Shown here piece after piece: positions 7,678 through 15,842 of a stretch of 64,000 nucleotides of DNA (the first letter of the stretch is position 1; each line of letters begins with the position of its first letter). The stretch spans positions 84,310 through 148,309 of the forward strand of contig NZ_MQUS01000017.1 in the NCBI RefSeq assembly GCF_001953885.1, read 5' to 3'. The notes beneath the pieces were generated by a model. It had not been told where the DNA came from, did not search any database, and saw only the letters and a program-made list of their open reading frames with translations. Both the position numbers and the translations under genes were made by a program. Source of the DNA: Streptomyces sp. IMTB 2501 (lineage in GTDB: Bacteria > Actinomycetota > Actinomycetes > Streptomycetales > Streptomycetaceae).

Positions 7678-8933
7678 CCACGGTCGGCGGTTCGGCCGCC
7701 GCTGCCCTGGCTGAGCCGGTCGAACGGGTGGGCCGGGGCTGGACGGCGGCGCTCTCGCTGGCCAACGGCGCGATCTGGGTGGGCTGGTTCGGGCCGCTGC
7801 AGATCCTGCTCGCCTCCCAGGCCGGGGACTTCGCGCCCGGCACCGGGATGTCCAAGGAGACGATGCTGGCCTGGGTGACCGGCGCCGGTGCGGTGGTCTC
7901 GCTGCTCGCGAACCCGGTCTTCGGTGCCCTGTCCGACCGGACGACGGCCCGCCGGGGCCGCCGTACCCCATGGATCGTGGCCGGGGCGGCGGGCGGCGCG
8001 CTGTCCCTGCTGCTGCTCACCGAGGCGGGCGGCGTGTGGTCCATGGCGGCGGCCTGGTGCCTGGTGCAGCTCACGCTGAACGCGGCGTTCGCCGCCGTGA
8101 CGGCGGCCGTGCCGGACCGGGTGCCCCGGCTCCAACGAGGCGCGGTGGGCGGCTGGCTGGGAGCGGCACAGATTCTGGGGGTGGTCGGCGGCACCGGCCT
8201 CGCGACGGCGGCAGGCGGGATCCGGGCCGGGTATCTGGCGTGCGCGGTGTGCACGGCGGCGGGTGTACTGCCGTACGTCCTGCGCTACGAGGATCTGCGG
8301 CTGGCCGAGGAGGACCGGCCGCCATGGTCCTGGCGCGGCTTCCTTGCGGGCTTCTGGCTGAGCCCGCGCCGCCACCCCGACCTCGGCTGGGCCTGGCTGA
8401 CCCGGTTCCTGATCAACCTCAGCAACTCCCTGGTGCTCCTGTACCTCCTGTACTACCTGCGGGACCGCCTGCACCGCCACGACCCCGGTCAGGGGGTGCT
8501 GATCCTGACGGCCGTCAACAGCGTGACGCTGATCGCGACCGTCGTGGTGGGCGGGGTGTGGTCGGACCGGGTGGGCCGGCGCAAGCCGTTCGTCGTCTGG
8601 TCGGGGCTGCTGATGGCGGTGGCGACGGCGGCGCTGGCCGGCTGGCAGACCTGGCCGGGCGCGATCGTCGCGTCGGCGGTCCTCGGGGTCGGCTTCGGCG
8701 TGTTCACCTCGGTCGACTTCGCGCTGATGACGGACGTCCTGCCGAAGGCGCTGGACCGGGGCAAGGACCTCGGTGTGATCAACGTGGCCAACGCCCTGCC
8801 CCAGGTCGCGGCTCCCGCCCTCGCCGCGCCGATCGTCACCCACCTGGGCGGCTACCGGGCGCTGTACCTGGTGGCGGCGGTGATCGGGGTGGCGGGGGCG
8901 GTGCTGGTGGGGCGGATCAAGGGGGTCGAGTGA
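7674..8933 (+). CDS. MFS transporter coupled to the beta-glucosidase
   Basis: Twelve-helix major facilitator of about 419 residues. The loop 2-3 motif appears as GALSDRTTARRGRRTPW, which recalls the sugar-transporting GPH/SUC-like branch. The ATG at 7674 overlaps the beta-glucosidase stop; a longer frame to 7536 lies inside that gene and is unlikely. Coupling suggests import of a beta-glucoside, which is inference from context. The gene ends 16 bases before the stop of the convergent epimerase gene. Confidence 0.88.
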   Translation: MTTVGGSAAAALAEPVERVGRGWTAALSLANGAIWVGWFGPLQILLASQAGDFAPGTGMSKETMLAWVTGAGAVVSLLANPVFGALSDRTTARRGRRTPWIVAGAAGGALSLLLLTEAGGVWSMAAAWCLVQLTLNAAFAAVTAAVPDRVPRLQRGAVGGWLGAAQILGVVGGTGLATAAGGIRAGYLACAVCTAAGVLPYVLRYEDLRLAEEDRPPWSWRGFLAGFWLSPRRHPDLGWAWLTRFLINLSNSLVLLYLLYYLRDRLHRHDPGQGVLILTAVNSVTLIATVVVGGVWSDRVGRRKPFVVWSGLLMAVATAALAGWQTWPGAIVASAVLGVGFGVFTSVDFALMTDVLPKALDRGKDLGVINVANALPQVAAPALAAPIVTHLGGYRALYLVAAVIGVAGAVLVGRIKGVE

Positions 8934-8949
8934 TGCTTTCCGAAGGGTG

Positions 8950-9804
8950 TCACAGGGCGCCGGCGTCGCGGGCGGACCAGACGGTCGGGTAGACCGGCCG
9001 GAAGCCCAGGTCCCGTCGGATCTTCCGGGTGGACATGATCCCGAACCACGGGTCGGGGTCGGTCCGGGTGTACATCCCGGCGGGCACCTCGACGCCGTTG
9101 AGCTGGTGCAGCTCGACGGCCGTGACCGGGGCGTCGTCGGCGATGTTGTGGAGGGGTCCGTTCACCGCCGGTGCGTACAGCAGGCGCAGCAGCCCTTGGG
9201 CGACGTCGACATGGTGGGCCATCTGCAGCCGCTGGGCGGAGGCCCAGTTCGCGGCCCAGCGCAGGGAGTCGGCGAGGTGCGGGTCGCCTTCGCCGTAGAC
9301 GAAGGGAAGGCGGCCGACGCGTACCTCCATGCCGCCCTCCAGCGCCAGCAGCTCCCGTTCCGCCGCCGCCTTGGACTCGGCGTAGGCGCCCCACATCTCG
9401 CCGCCGGGCCGGATCTCGTCGTCCTCGGTCATCGGGCGCCCGCGTCCGGTGCCGTACACGACCCCGGTGCTGACTTGCACGAACCGCCGTACGCCGGCGG
9501 CCGTCGCGGCCCGCCCGAGGGTCACGGCCGCGTCCCTGTTGACGGCCCAGGCCTCCTCGTCGGGCACCCCACGGAAGGAGGCGGCGATGTTCACGACGGC
9601 GTCCACCCCGGCGACGGCCTTGCCGAGCACGTCGTCGTCCCGGAGATCGCCGAGCACGACGTCGGCACCGAGGCCGGCGAAGCGGTCCGCACGGGAGGCG
9701 TCCCTGAGCAGGACCCGTACCCTCCCCGGCCGGGTCTGTGCCAGCAGCCTGGGCACGAAGCGGCGTCCCACCTGTCCCGTCGTCCCGGTCACCAATGTCA
9801 GCAT
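8950..9804 (-). CDS. NAD-dependent epimerase/dehydratase family protein
   Basis: Extended short-chain dehydrogenase of 284 residues. The Rossmann dinucleotide motif is TLVTGTTGQVGRRF at the N-terminus; the catalytic region has VQVSTGVVYG and YAESKAAAE (YxxxK). The ATG at 9804 has GAGGAG at good spacing, whereas the frame open to 10047 lies over the divergent regulator. Such enzymes act on nucleotide sugars or small carbonyl compounds; the substrate cannot be named. It is divergent from an XRE regulator with a shared 119-base control region that carries an inverted repeat. Confidence 0.88.
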   Translation of the reverse strand: MLTLVTGTTGQVGRRFVPRLLAQTRPGRVRVLLRDASRADRFAGLGADVVLGDLRDDDVLGKAVAGVDAVVNIAASFRGVPDEEAWAVNRDAAVTLGRAATAAGVRRFVQVSTGVVYGTGRGRPMTEDDEIRPGGEMWGAYAESKAAAERELLALEGGMEVRVGRLPFVYGEGDPHLADSLRWAANWASAQRLQMAHHVDVAQGLLRLLYAPAVNGPLHNIADDAPVTAVELHQLNGVEVPAGMYTRTDPDPWFGIMSTRKIRRDLGFRPVYPTVWSARDAGAL

Positions 9805-9861
9805 CGTGTGCTCCTCTCGTCGGTGACCAGCCTCGACCGAGGCGGGAGCGACCGGGAGAGA

Positions 9862-9883
9862 CCTGTTGATCGGGGGATCGACA
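9862..9883. promoter_or_regulatory. Inverted repeat in the epimerase/XRE divergent promoter region
   Basis: CTGTTGATC, 4 bases, GATCGACAG: 9-base arms with one mismatch, midway between the two divergent starts (9804 and 9924). A -35-like TTGATC for the rightward gene lies inside it and a -10-like GATAAG follows at 9890. This is the most likely operator for the adjacent XRE regulator. Confidence 0.5.
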
Positions 9884-9923
9884 GTCCCTGGATAAGCCGG
9901 GCGGCCTGCCGCACGCTGGAGGG

Positions 9924-10778
9924 GTGAACCGAGCCGAACTCGCCGATTTCCTGCGCCGTGGCCGCGCCCGGCTGACCCCGTCGGACGTGGGCCTGACGCC
10001 GGGTGCCCGGCGTCGCACACCGGGTCTGCGCCGCGAGGAGGTGGCACAGCTTGCGGGCATGTCGGTGGACTACTACACCCGGCTCGAACAGTCCCGGGGT
10101 CCGCGCCCGTCCCGCCAGATGCTGACGGCGCTGGCGCGTGCGCTGCGCCTCACCGACGCCGCACACGACCACCTGTTCCATCTGGCGGGCGAGGAGCCGC
10201 CGCGCCGCGAGACGGCGTCGGCGCATGTCCGGCCCGGTCTGCTGCTGATCCTGGATCGCCTGTACGACACTCCGGCGCAGCTGGTGAACGACTGCGGTGA
10301 GGTACTGGCCCAGAACGCGATGGCCAAGGCGCTGGTCGGCGACATGATGTCCCGGCCCCGGCACGAGCGGAACCTGGTGCGGCGCTTCTTCCTGGACCCG
10401 GCCGCGCGCTCGCTCTTCCCGGAGGAGGACCGCGAGCCGCACGGGCGCTCCCATGTGGCCAGCCTGCGCGCGGTGACCGCCGCCCGCCCCGACGACCCGG
10501 AACCGGCCGAGCTGGTCGCCGAACTGCGTTCAGCGAGCCGGGAGTTCGCGCTCCTGTGGGACGAACACGAGGTGTCCGTGCGCGACCGGGCGACCAAGCG
10601 CTTCCAGCACCCGCTGGTCGGCCTGCTGGAACTGGACTGCGAGGTCATGCTCAGCCACGAACACCACCATCTCCTCGTCGTCCACACGGCCCGCCCGGGA
10701 ACGGAGTCCCACGAACGGCTTCAGCTGCTGAGGGTGGTGGGGCTGCAGGACATGACCCCACAGCAGGCCGTCGGCTAG
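9924..10778 (+). CDS. XRE-family regulator with MmyB-like ligand-binding domain
   Basis: Transcriptional regulator of 284 residues: N-terminal helix-turn-helix with the family signature RRRTPGLRREEVAQLAGMS (about residues 29-47) and YYTRLEQSRG, then a C-terminal MmyB-like domain (about 105-275). Members in Streptomyces usually sit beside and regulate a dehydrogenase or epimerase gene, as here. The GTG at 9924 directly abuts GGAGG, leaving no normal spacing, so translation may be leaderless. Its stop overlaps the convergent era stop by 4 bases. A gene of the same architecture occurs at 16931-17791. Confidence 0.92.
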   Translation: MNRAELADFLRRGRARLTPSDVGLTPGARRRTPGLRREEVAQLAGMSVDYYTRLEQSRGPRPSRQMLTALARALRLTDAAHDHLFHLAGEEPPRRETASAHVRPGLLLILDRLYDTPAQLVNDCGEVLAQNAMAKALVGDMMSRPRHERNLVRRFFLDPAARSLFPEEDREPHGRSHVASLRAVTAARPDDPEPAELVAELRSASREFALLWDEHEVSVRDRATKRFQHPLVGLLELDCEVMLSHEHHHLLVVHTARPGTESHERLQLLRVVGLQDMTPQQAVG

Positions 10779-11737
10779 AAGCCCAGCCTGCGAAGCTGCT
10801 TCGGGTCGCGCTGCCAGTCCTTGGCGACCTTGACGTGCAGGTCCAGGAAGACGGGGGTGCCCAGCAGTGCCTCGATCTGCTTGCGGGACTTGATGCCGAC
10901 CTCCTTCAGGCGCTTGCCCTTGGGGCCGATGATGATGCCCTTCTGGCTGGGGCGCTCGATGTAGACGTTGGCGTGGATGTCCAGCAGGGGACGGTCGGCC
11001 GGGCGGTCCTCGCGCGGGAGCATCTCCTCCACGACCACGGCGATGGAGTGCGGCAGCTCGTCGCGGACGCCCTCCAGGGCCGCCTCGCGGATGAGTTCCG
11101 CGATCATGACCTGCTCGGGCTCGTCCGTGAGGTCGCCCTCGGGGTAGAGGGCCGGGCCCTCGGGGAGGAGCGGGATCAGGAGGCCGGCCAGCAGATCCAC
11201 CTGCTTGGCCCCCACCGCCGACACCGGGACGATCTCCGCCCACTCGATGCCCAGCTCCTGGCCCAGCTGGTCGATCGCGATCAGCTGCGCGGCGAGGGCC
11301 TTGGAGTCGACGAGGTCGGTCTTGGTGACGATGGCGACCTTCGGCGTCTTCTTGATCCCGGCCAGCTCCTTCGCGATGAAGCGGTCACCGGGGCCGATCT
11401 TCTCGTTCGCGGGAAGGCAGAAGCCGATCACGTCCACCTCGGCCCACGTCGTCCGTACGACGTCGTTGAGCCGCTCGCCGAGCAGTGTGCGCGGCTTGTG
11501 GAGCCCGGGGGTGTCCACGAGGATCAGCTGGGCGTCGGGCCGGTGCACGATCCCGCGTACCGTGTGCCGCGTCGTCTGCGGCTGGTTCGCGGTGATGGCC
11601 ACCTTCTGCCCGACCAGAGCGTTCGTGAGGGTGGACTTGCCCGCGTTGGGGCGGCCCACGAAGCAGGCGAAGCCGGCGCGGTGGACGGTCTCGGCCGGCT
11701 CTTCGGATGACGGGGTACGAACGCTCATGCCGTTCAT
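10775..11737 (-). CDS. era: GTPase Era
   Basis: Essential ribosome-assembly GTPase that binds the 3' end of 16S rRNA. G1 GRPNAGKST, G3 DTPGLHKP and G4 TKTD are intact, followed by the KH RNA-binding domain (YIERPSQKGIIIGPKGKRL). The length, about 320 residues, is normal. The start is either ATG 11737 or ATG 11728; AGGGA sits close to the first. In related genomes era follows the cytidine-deaminase-like gene and corC; here that neighbour is about 4.8 kb away (16549), separated by an accessory block. The gene ends by overlapping the convergent XRE gene. Confidence 0.97.
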   Translation of the reverse strand: MNGMSVRTPSSEEPAETVHRAGFACFVGRPNAGKSTLTNALVGQKVAITANQPQTTRHTVRGIVHRPDAQLILVDTPGLHKPRTLLGERLNDVVRTTWAEVDVIGFCLPANEKIGPGDRFIAKELAGIKKTPKVAIVTKTDLVDSKALAAQLIAIDQLGQELGIEWAEIVPVSAVGAKQVDLLAGLLIPLLPEGPALYPEGDLTDEPEQVMIAELIREAALEGVRDELPHSIAVVVEEMLPREDRPADRPLLDIHANVYIERPSQKGIIIGPKGKRLKEVGIKSRKQIEALLGTPVFLDLHVKVAKDWQRDPKQLRRLGF

Positions 11738-11787
11738 TGTCCCTGATCCACGAGGCCCGACCGCACCGTGCGGTCCCCGGCCCCCGA

Positions 11788-13021
11788 GTGAACACCGGCG
11801 ACACCGCCTGGCTGCTCGCCGCGACCGCTCTCGTCCTGCTGATGACACCGGGCCTGGCCCTGTTCTACGGCGGCATGGTCCGCACGAAGAGGGTCCTCAA
11901 CATGCTGATGATGAGCTTCGTGTCGATCGCCCTGGTCACGGTGGTGTGACTGGCGGCCGGCTACTCCCTCGTCTTCGGGGACGACGCCTTCGCGGGGCTC
12001 ATCGGCACCCTGGGCCACGCCGGTATGAGCGGCCCGGGCCCGGGAAGCGTGCACGGCACGGACCCCGCCCTCCTCTTCACCACCTTCCAGCTGACCTTCG
12101 CGATCATCACCGCCGCGCTGATCAGCGGTGCGGTCGCCGACCGGACGAGCTTCTCGGCATGGCTGGTCTTCGTGCCGCTCTGGACCCTGCTCGTATACGT
12201 TCCGGTCACCCACTGGGCGTGGGGCCCGGGTGGCTGGATCCGGGACAAGCTCGGCGCGCTCGACTTCGCGGGCGGTCTGCCGGTCGAGATCACCTGCGGC
12301 GCCTCCGGTCTCGCCCTGTGCCTGGTCCTCGGCCCCCGCCTCGGCTTCAAGAAGGACGCCATGCGTCCGCGCAACCTGCCCATGGTGATCCTGGGCGCCG
12401 GTCTGCTCTGGTTCGGCTGGTTCGGCTTCAACGCGGGCTCGGCGCTGGGCGCGAACGGGCCGGCGGCCGCCGCATTCCTCGAACACCCTCGCGGCCGGCC
12501 GCACCGGTCTGCTCGGCCGGCTCTTCGTCGAGCAGAAGCGCGACGGCCACCCCACCACCCTGGGCGCCGCCTCCGGCGCGGTCGCCGGCCTGGTCGCCAT
12601 CACCCCGTCCCGCGGCACGGTCTCCCTGCTCGGCGCGCTGGTCGTCGCCGTCGCCGCGGGTGTCGTCCGAAGTTACGCGGTGAGCTGGAGGTTCAAGCCG
12701 AACTACGACGACTCCCCGGACGTCGTAGGCGTCCACCTGGTCGGCGGCGTCATCGGCACCCTGCTGATCGGCCTGTTCGCCCAGAAGGCGATGACCGGCG
12801 GCACGGAGGGCCTCTCCTACGGCGGCGGGCTCACCCCGCTCGGCAAGCTGCTGGACAAGGCGATGGGCTTCAGGGCGAGCGAGGAGCAGGAGCACACCGG
12901 CCTGGACCTTACGGTGCACGCCGAGACGGCATACGATCACGGCGTCCTGGGCCACGGCGCCCCGGTCTCCCACTCCGTCCTCAGTACAGCCAGCACGCAG
13001 AAGGTCGACACCCAGGCATGA
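11788..13021 (+). pseudogene. amtB: Ammonium transporter amtB, decayed
   Basis: Remnant of an Amt/Rh channel. The frame from GTG 11788 encodes a good first helix region (LMTPGLALFYGGMVR, then RVLNMLMMSF) but hits TGA at 11947-11949 where the family has a Trp. The same frame continues with recognisable Amt sequence (TFQLTFAIITAALISGA, WFGWFGFNAGSALG) until about 12481, where one extra G shifts the frame; the rest (FLNTLAAG, PNYDDSPDVVGVHLVGG, MGFRASEEQEHTGLDL) reads in the next frame to a stop overlapping glnK. About 20 residues of a late helix are missing between the GLTPLGK and LLDKAMGFR segments. Three independent lesions argue against a sequencing error. The lesions are judged from my memory of the family consensus. 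Confidence 0.88.
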
Positions 13022-13356
13022 AGCTCATCACCGCGATCGTCAAGCCGTACCGTCTGGACGCGGTCAAGACCGCCCTGCAGGAGCTGGGCGTGCACGGTCT
13101 GACCGTGACCGAGGCGAGCGGCTACGGCCGGCAGCGCGGCCACACCGAGGTGTACCGGGGGGCCGAGTACCGGGTCGACCTGGTGCCGAAGGCGCGTATC
13201 GAGGTCGTGGTGGAGGACGCGGACGCCGACGCCGTGATCGACGCGATCGTCAGTGCCGCGCGGACGGGGAAGATCGGGGACGGGAAGGTGTGGGCCGTGC
13301 CCGTGGAGACGGTCGTACGCGTGCGGACCGGCGAACGCGGCCCCGACGCGCTCTGA
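13018..13356 (+). CDS. glnK: Nitrogen regulatory protein PII (GlnK type)
   Basis: 112-residue PII signal protein beginning MKLITAIVKPYRLDAV. The T-loop is intact with Tyr51 (RGAEYRVDL), the residue modified by adenylylation in actinobacterial GlnK, and the C-terminal signature GKIGDGKVWAVPV is complete. PII trimers bind ATP, ADP and 2-oxoglutarate and normally gate AmtB. The ATG overlaps the stop of the amtB remnant (ATGA), the usual coupling, but its partner is broken and no glnD follows, unlike the standard amtB-glnK-glnD order in Streptomyces. It is therefore probably a second, orphan copy. Its last 107 bases overlap the 3' end of the convergent DUF916-like gene. Confidence 0.95.
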   Translation: MKLITAIVKPYRLDAVKTALQELGVHGLTVTEASGYGRQRGHTEVYRGAEYRVDLVPKARIEVVVEDADADAVIDAIVSAARTGKIGDGKVWAVPVETVVRVRTGERGPDAL

Positions 13357-14269
13357 CCAGCAGCACCCCGGCCGCCACCCCCGCGACGCACACCAGCGCC
13401 ACGACGAGCCACGGCAGCGCGAGGAAGGTGGCGCTCGCCGACTGCCGGGTGCCCGGCGCGCTCGCGGTCAACGTCACGTCGGCCCGGTCGAGTTGGGGCG
13501 CCCCCCGCCAGGTCTCGGTGAGCCGGACCCGCTGTCCCGGCAGCAGCTCGGAGGGCACCCGGGTCAGCCGGCGGTCGAGCAGCGTACGGCCGAACAGCCC
13601 GCGCACCGTCAGCTCCACCTTGGGGTCGAGGGTGACGTTTCCGGTGTTGTGCAGGGTGTAGGAGACGGTGGCCGTACCGGCACCGAACCCCGGGATCAGG
13701 GGCTGGTGATGGCTGATGTGCACCTGCCCGACGGAGAGCGCGGGCAATGCGGGCCCGCCGACCCGGAGGTAGACACGGGCGCCGACGGCCCGCTGCACAC
13801 CGAGCGCGAGCCTGCCGCTGCCGGGGTCGACCTGTTCGTCGAGGGCGACGACGGCACCCGGATGGTCACCGGGCTCGGCCCCTTCCGGAACGTGCAGGGT
13901 GAAGGGCACGGTGACGGTCGTACGCCCGGGCACGGTGACCCGGGACTGCGCGAGCCGGGCCCAGGCGCCCACCCCGAGCATCCGCTCCCGCACGGTCCGC
14001 ACGGCGAAACCGCCGTCGCGGGCGGTGTTGTAGGCGTCGGCCGCGTAGAGCCGGAAGGTGAGCGGCTCACCGGTCCTGTTCTGGACGGCGACCTTGTCGG
14101 TGAGGGTCTGGCCGGGTTCGGCCGAGAGGTAGAAGCAGGGCCGCGCGGCGACCTTCGAGGCGACCGGGTAGACGGACCAGCTGCCGTTGTCGGCGGCATG
14201 GGCGGGCACGGCGGTGAGGCCGAGGAACAGGCCGAGGAGGCTGAGGAGGCGGACGTACGGCTTGCGCAT
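13250..14269 (-). CDS. DUF916-like (WxL peptidoglycan-binding type) membrane-anchored protein
   Basis: 339-residue surface protein: signal peptide (MRKPYVRLLSLLGLFLGL, cleavage near AHA-AD), two beta-sandwich domains (about residues 30-170 and 175-275), one transmembrane helix (ALPWLVVALVCVAGVAAGV) and a basic, Arg/Pro/Ser-rich cytoplasmic tail. This is the layout of DUF916/DUF3324-like proteins that in Firmicutes accompany WxL proteins and hold them at the cell wall. It is the last gene of a minus-strand cluster with two secreted proteins. The tail is encoded antisense to the end of glnK; the membrane helix ends almost exactly at the glnK stop, which suggests the tail was gained or extended over the neighbouring gene. 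Confidence 0.8.
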   Translation of the reverse strand: MRKPYVRLLSLLGLFLGLTAVPAHAADNGSWSVYPVASKVAARPCFYLSAEPGQTLTDKVAVQNRTGEPLTFRLYAADAYNTARDGGFAVRTVRERMLGVGAWARLAQSRVTVPGRTTVTVPFTLHVPEGAEPGDHPGAVVALDEQVDPGSGRLALGVQRAVGARVYLRVGGPALPALSVGQVHISHHQPLIPGFGAGTATVSYTLHNTGNVTLDPKVELTVRGLFGRTLLDRRLTRVPSELLPGQRVRLTETWRGAPQLDRADVTLTASAPGTRQSASATFLALPWLVVALVCVAGVAAGVLLVRARRGRVRRSARVRPSPRARPTPSRPRSSPSARH

Positions 14270-14340
14270 GGGTGCGGACCCCCACGGACGGGAGACATGA
14301 CGTAGAACGGGACAACGGGCGGGTGCGGACGCCCCTGCGC

Positions 14341-15678
14341 TCAGGTGAGCGTCAGCGTGAGCACGCCGGAGTACGCGCCCGGAGGTGTGAACGCCGGTAC
14401 GTCCAGGGAGAGTCCGGCGTCCACGGTGAACTCACCGCCGGTGAGCGTGCCGTCGGCGGTCTGTGCGAGGGTCGCTCCCGAGGCACCCAGGGAGCCCGCC
14501 GAGCCGGCCTTGCAGGTGCTGGGGCTGCCGGGCTTGGTCGCGCAGGCGGGGGTCCAGCTGAGCCTGCCCGCGTCGATCTTGGCTCCGGGACCGGTGAGGT
14601 CGGTGACCTTGCCGGTGAGCGACCAGCCGGCCGGTCCGCCACGGAAGTCCTTGACGGTGACGGTCTGCAGCGCGCCGGTGGAGGCCCCGCCCTTGCCGAA
14701 GTCGACCGCCGACAGCGCGACGGAGTCCCCGGCCTGGGACATGGACAGCGTGCCCGCCCTGACGGTGGTCGTCAGCTTCTGACTGCCCGGTGGAACGGGC
14801 GAGTTGTCGTTGACGACGTAGGCCGCGGGCCCGGCCCCGTTGTCCGCACTCCAGGAGCCGCCCTCGTAGGCCACGATCCCGGTGGTCGTCTTGTCCTTGA
14901 CGACCAGAGAGCCGCTGAAGGCCCCCTGCGCGTCGGCGGTCACCGTGGCGGTGTCCGCGGTCTGGTTGCCCCCGGCCCGTCCGGCCAGCGTGACGGTGGC
15001 ACCCGGCGTGAAGTTCGTACCGCTGACGGCGACACTCGCACCCGGATCACCGGAGGCCGAACTCAGTGAGATGGCCCGGGTGTTGGCCGGAGTTCCAGCG
15101 CTCGCCGTGACGGTCTCCGACACCGGGGCGGGCGGGGTGGTGACCGTACAGGGGGTGTCCAGCTCCAGGATGTAGCTGGTGTGGATGTTGTAGTCGCCGG
15201 GCGAGAGGGTGATCTGGCCGGGCTTGGTGACGGTGAACGTGCCGGTCATCGAGAAGGACGGGAAGGCGGCCTTCCCCGGCACCGGCGGATTCTTCTTGGG
15301 CCCCGCGACGGTCACGTCCCCCGACTGGGCACCCCCGAGGGTGACCTTCCCGGTCGGGGTCATGATGTCGGCCGGCAGGGCGAGATCGGTGGGATTGCTG
15401 GCGGCGGCGGTGACCACGGTGTAGGTCACGGTGACGGTGTCGCCGACCTTCGGGGTGGTGTTGTCCACCGACACGTTGGCGGTCGTGGTGCCGTCGATCG
15501 GCGGGATGCCCGCCACGGCGGGCGGGATGCAGTGCGTGGCGAAGTTCACGTTCGTACCGGCGGCACCGGCCGGGAAGGCCAGCGCGCCGCCCGCGGTGAC
15601 CGCGAGCGCGGTCGCCCCGAACAGTGAGCTCCAGCGCCACCGCCGGGATCTTCGTGATCTTGGGGGTGTCGAACCCAT
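14341..15678 (-). CDS. Secreted cell-surface protein with WxL-like C-terminal domain
   Basis: 445-residue secreted protein. The ATG at 15678 follows AGGAGG at good spacing; the frame open further to 15891 is not needed. A basic N-terminus and hydrophobic core (SLFGATALAVTAGGALAF) form a signal peptide. Thr/Val/Gly-rich beta domains follow, including an IPT/TIG-like segment (SASGDPGASVAVSGTNF). The C-terminal 170 residues (VRAGTLSMSQ onward) resemble a WxL-type domain: two Cys in WTPACATKPGSPSTC and a terminal VPAFTPPGAYSGVLTLTLT strand. There is no sortase motif or membrane anchor, so retention probably relies on the DUF916-like partner encoded 71 bases downstream. Such genes are sometimes called beta-xylosidase; nothing here supports an enzyme. 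Confidence 0.72.
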   Translation of the reverse strand: MGSTPPRSRRSRRWRWSSLFGATALAVTAGGALAFPAGAAGTNVNFATHCIPPAVAGIPPIDGTTTANVSVDNTTPKVGDTVTVTYTVVTAAASNPTDLALPADIMTPTGKVTLGGAQSGDVTVAGPKKNPPVPGKAAFPSFSMTGTFTVTKPGQITLSPGDYNIHTSYILELDTPCTVTTPPAPVSETVTASAGTPANTRAISLSSASGDPGASVAVSGTNFTPGATVTLAGRAGGNQTADTATVTADAQGAFSGSLVVKDKTTTGIVAYEGGSWSADNGAGPAAYVVNDNSPVPPGSQKLTTTVRAGTLSMSQAGDSVALSAVDFGKGGASTGALQTVTVKDFRGGPAGWSLTGKVTDLTGPGAKIDAGRLSWTPACATKPGSPSTCKAGSAGSLGASGATLAQTADGTLTGGEFTVDAGLSLDVPAFTPPGAYSGVLTLTLT

Positions 15679-15842
15679 GGGGCCCCCTCCTGAGGGTTGT
15701 GGGCGCAGCGGCTCATCTGCGCCGACAGGGGGCATTGATGTGGAGCGGGGGTGAGAAGTCAATGGAGATGCCGCAGAAATCTGACGGATCATCAGTTTCT
15801 GCGGCATCCAGGGGACTTCCGTCCGGAACCGGAACAGATCGC

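Noticed and set aside
12025..13356. A 443-residue open frame that reads as an Amt fragment joined to PII
   Set aside because: The middle of the frame is Arg/Pro-rich out-of-frame sequence created by the amtB frameshift; PII has its own coupled ATG at 13018. It is not a genuine fusion.
13253..14305. A 350-residue plus-strand frame opposite the DUF916-like gene
   Set aside because: Gly/Arg-rich shadow; the minus strand has a signal peptide, domains and a membrane helix.
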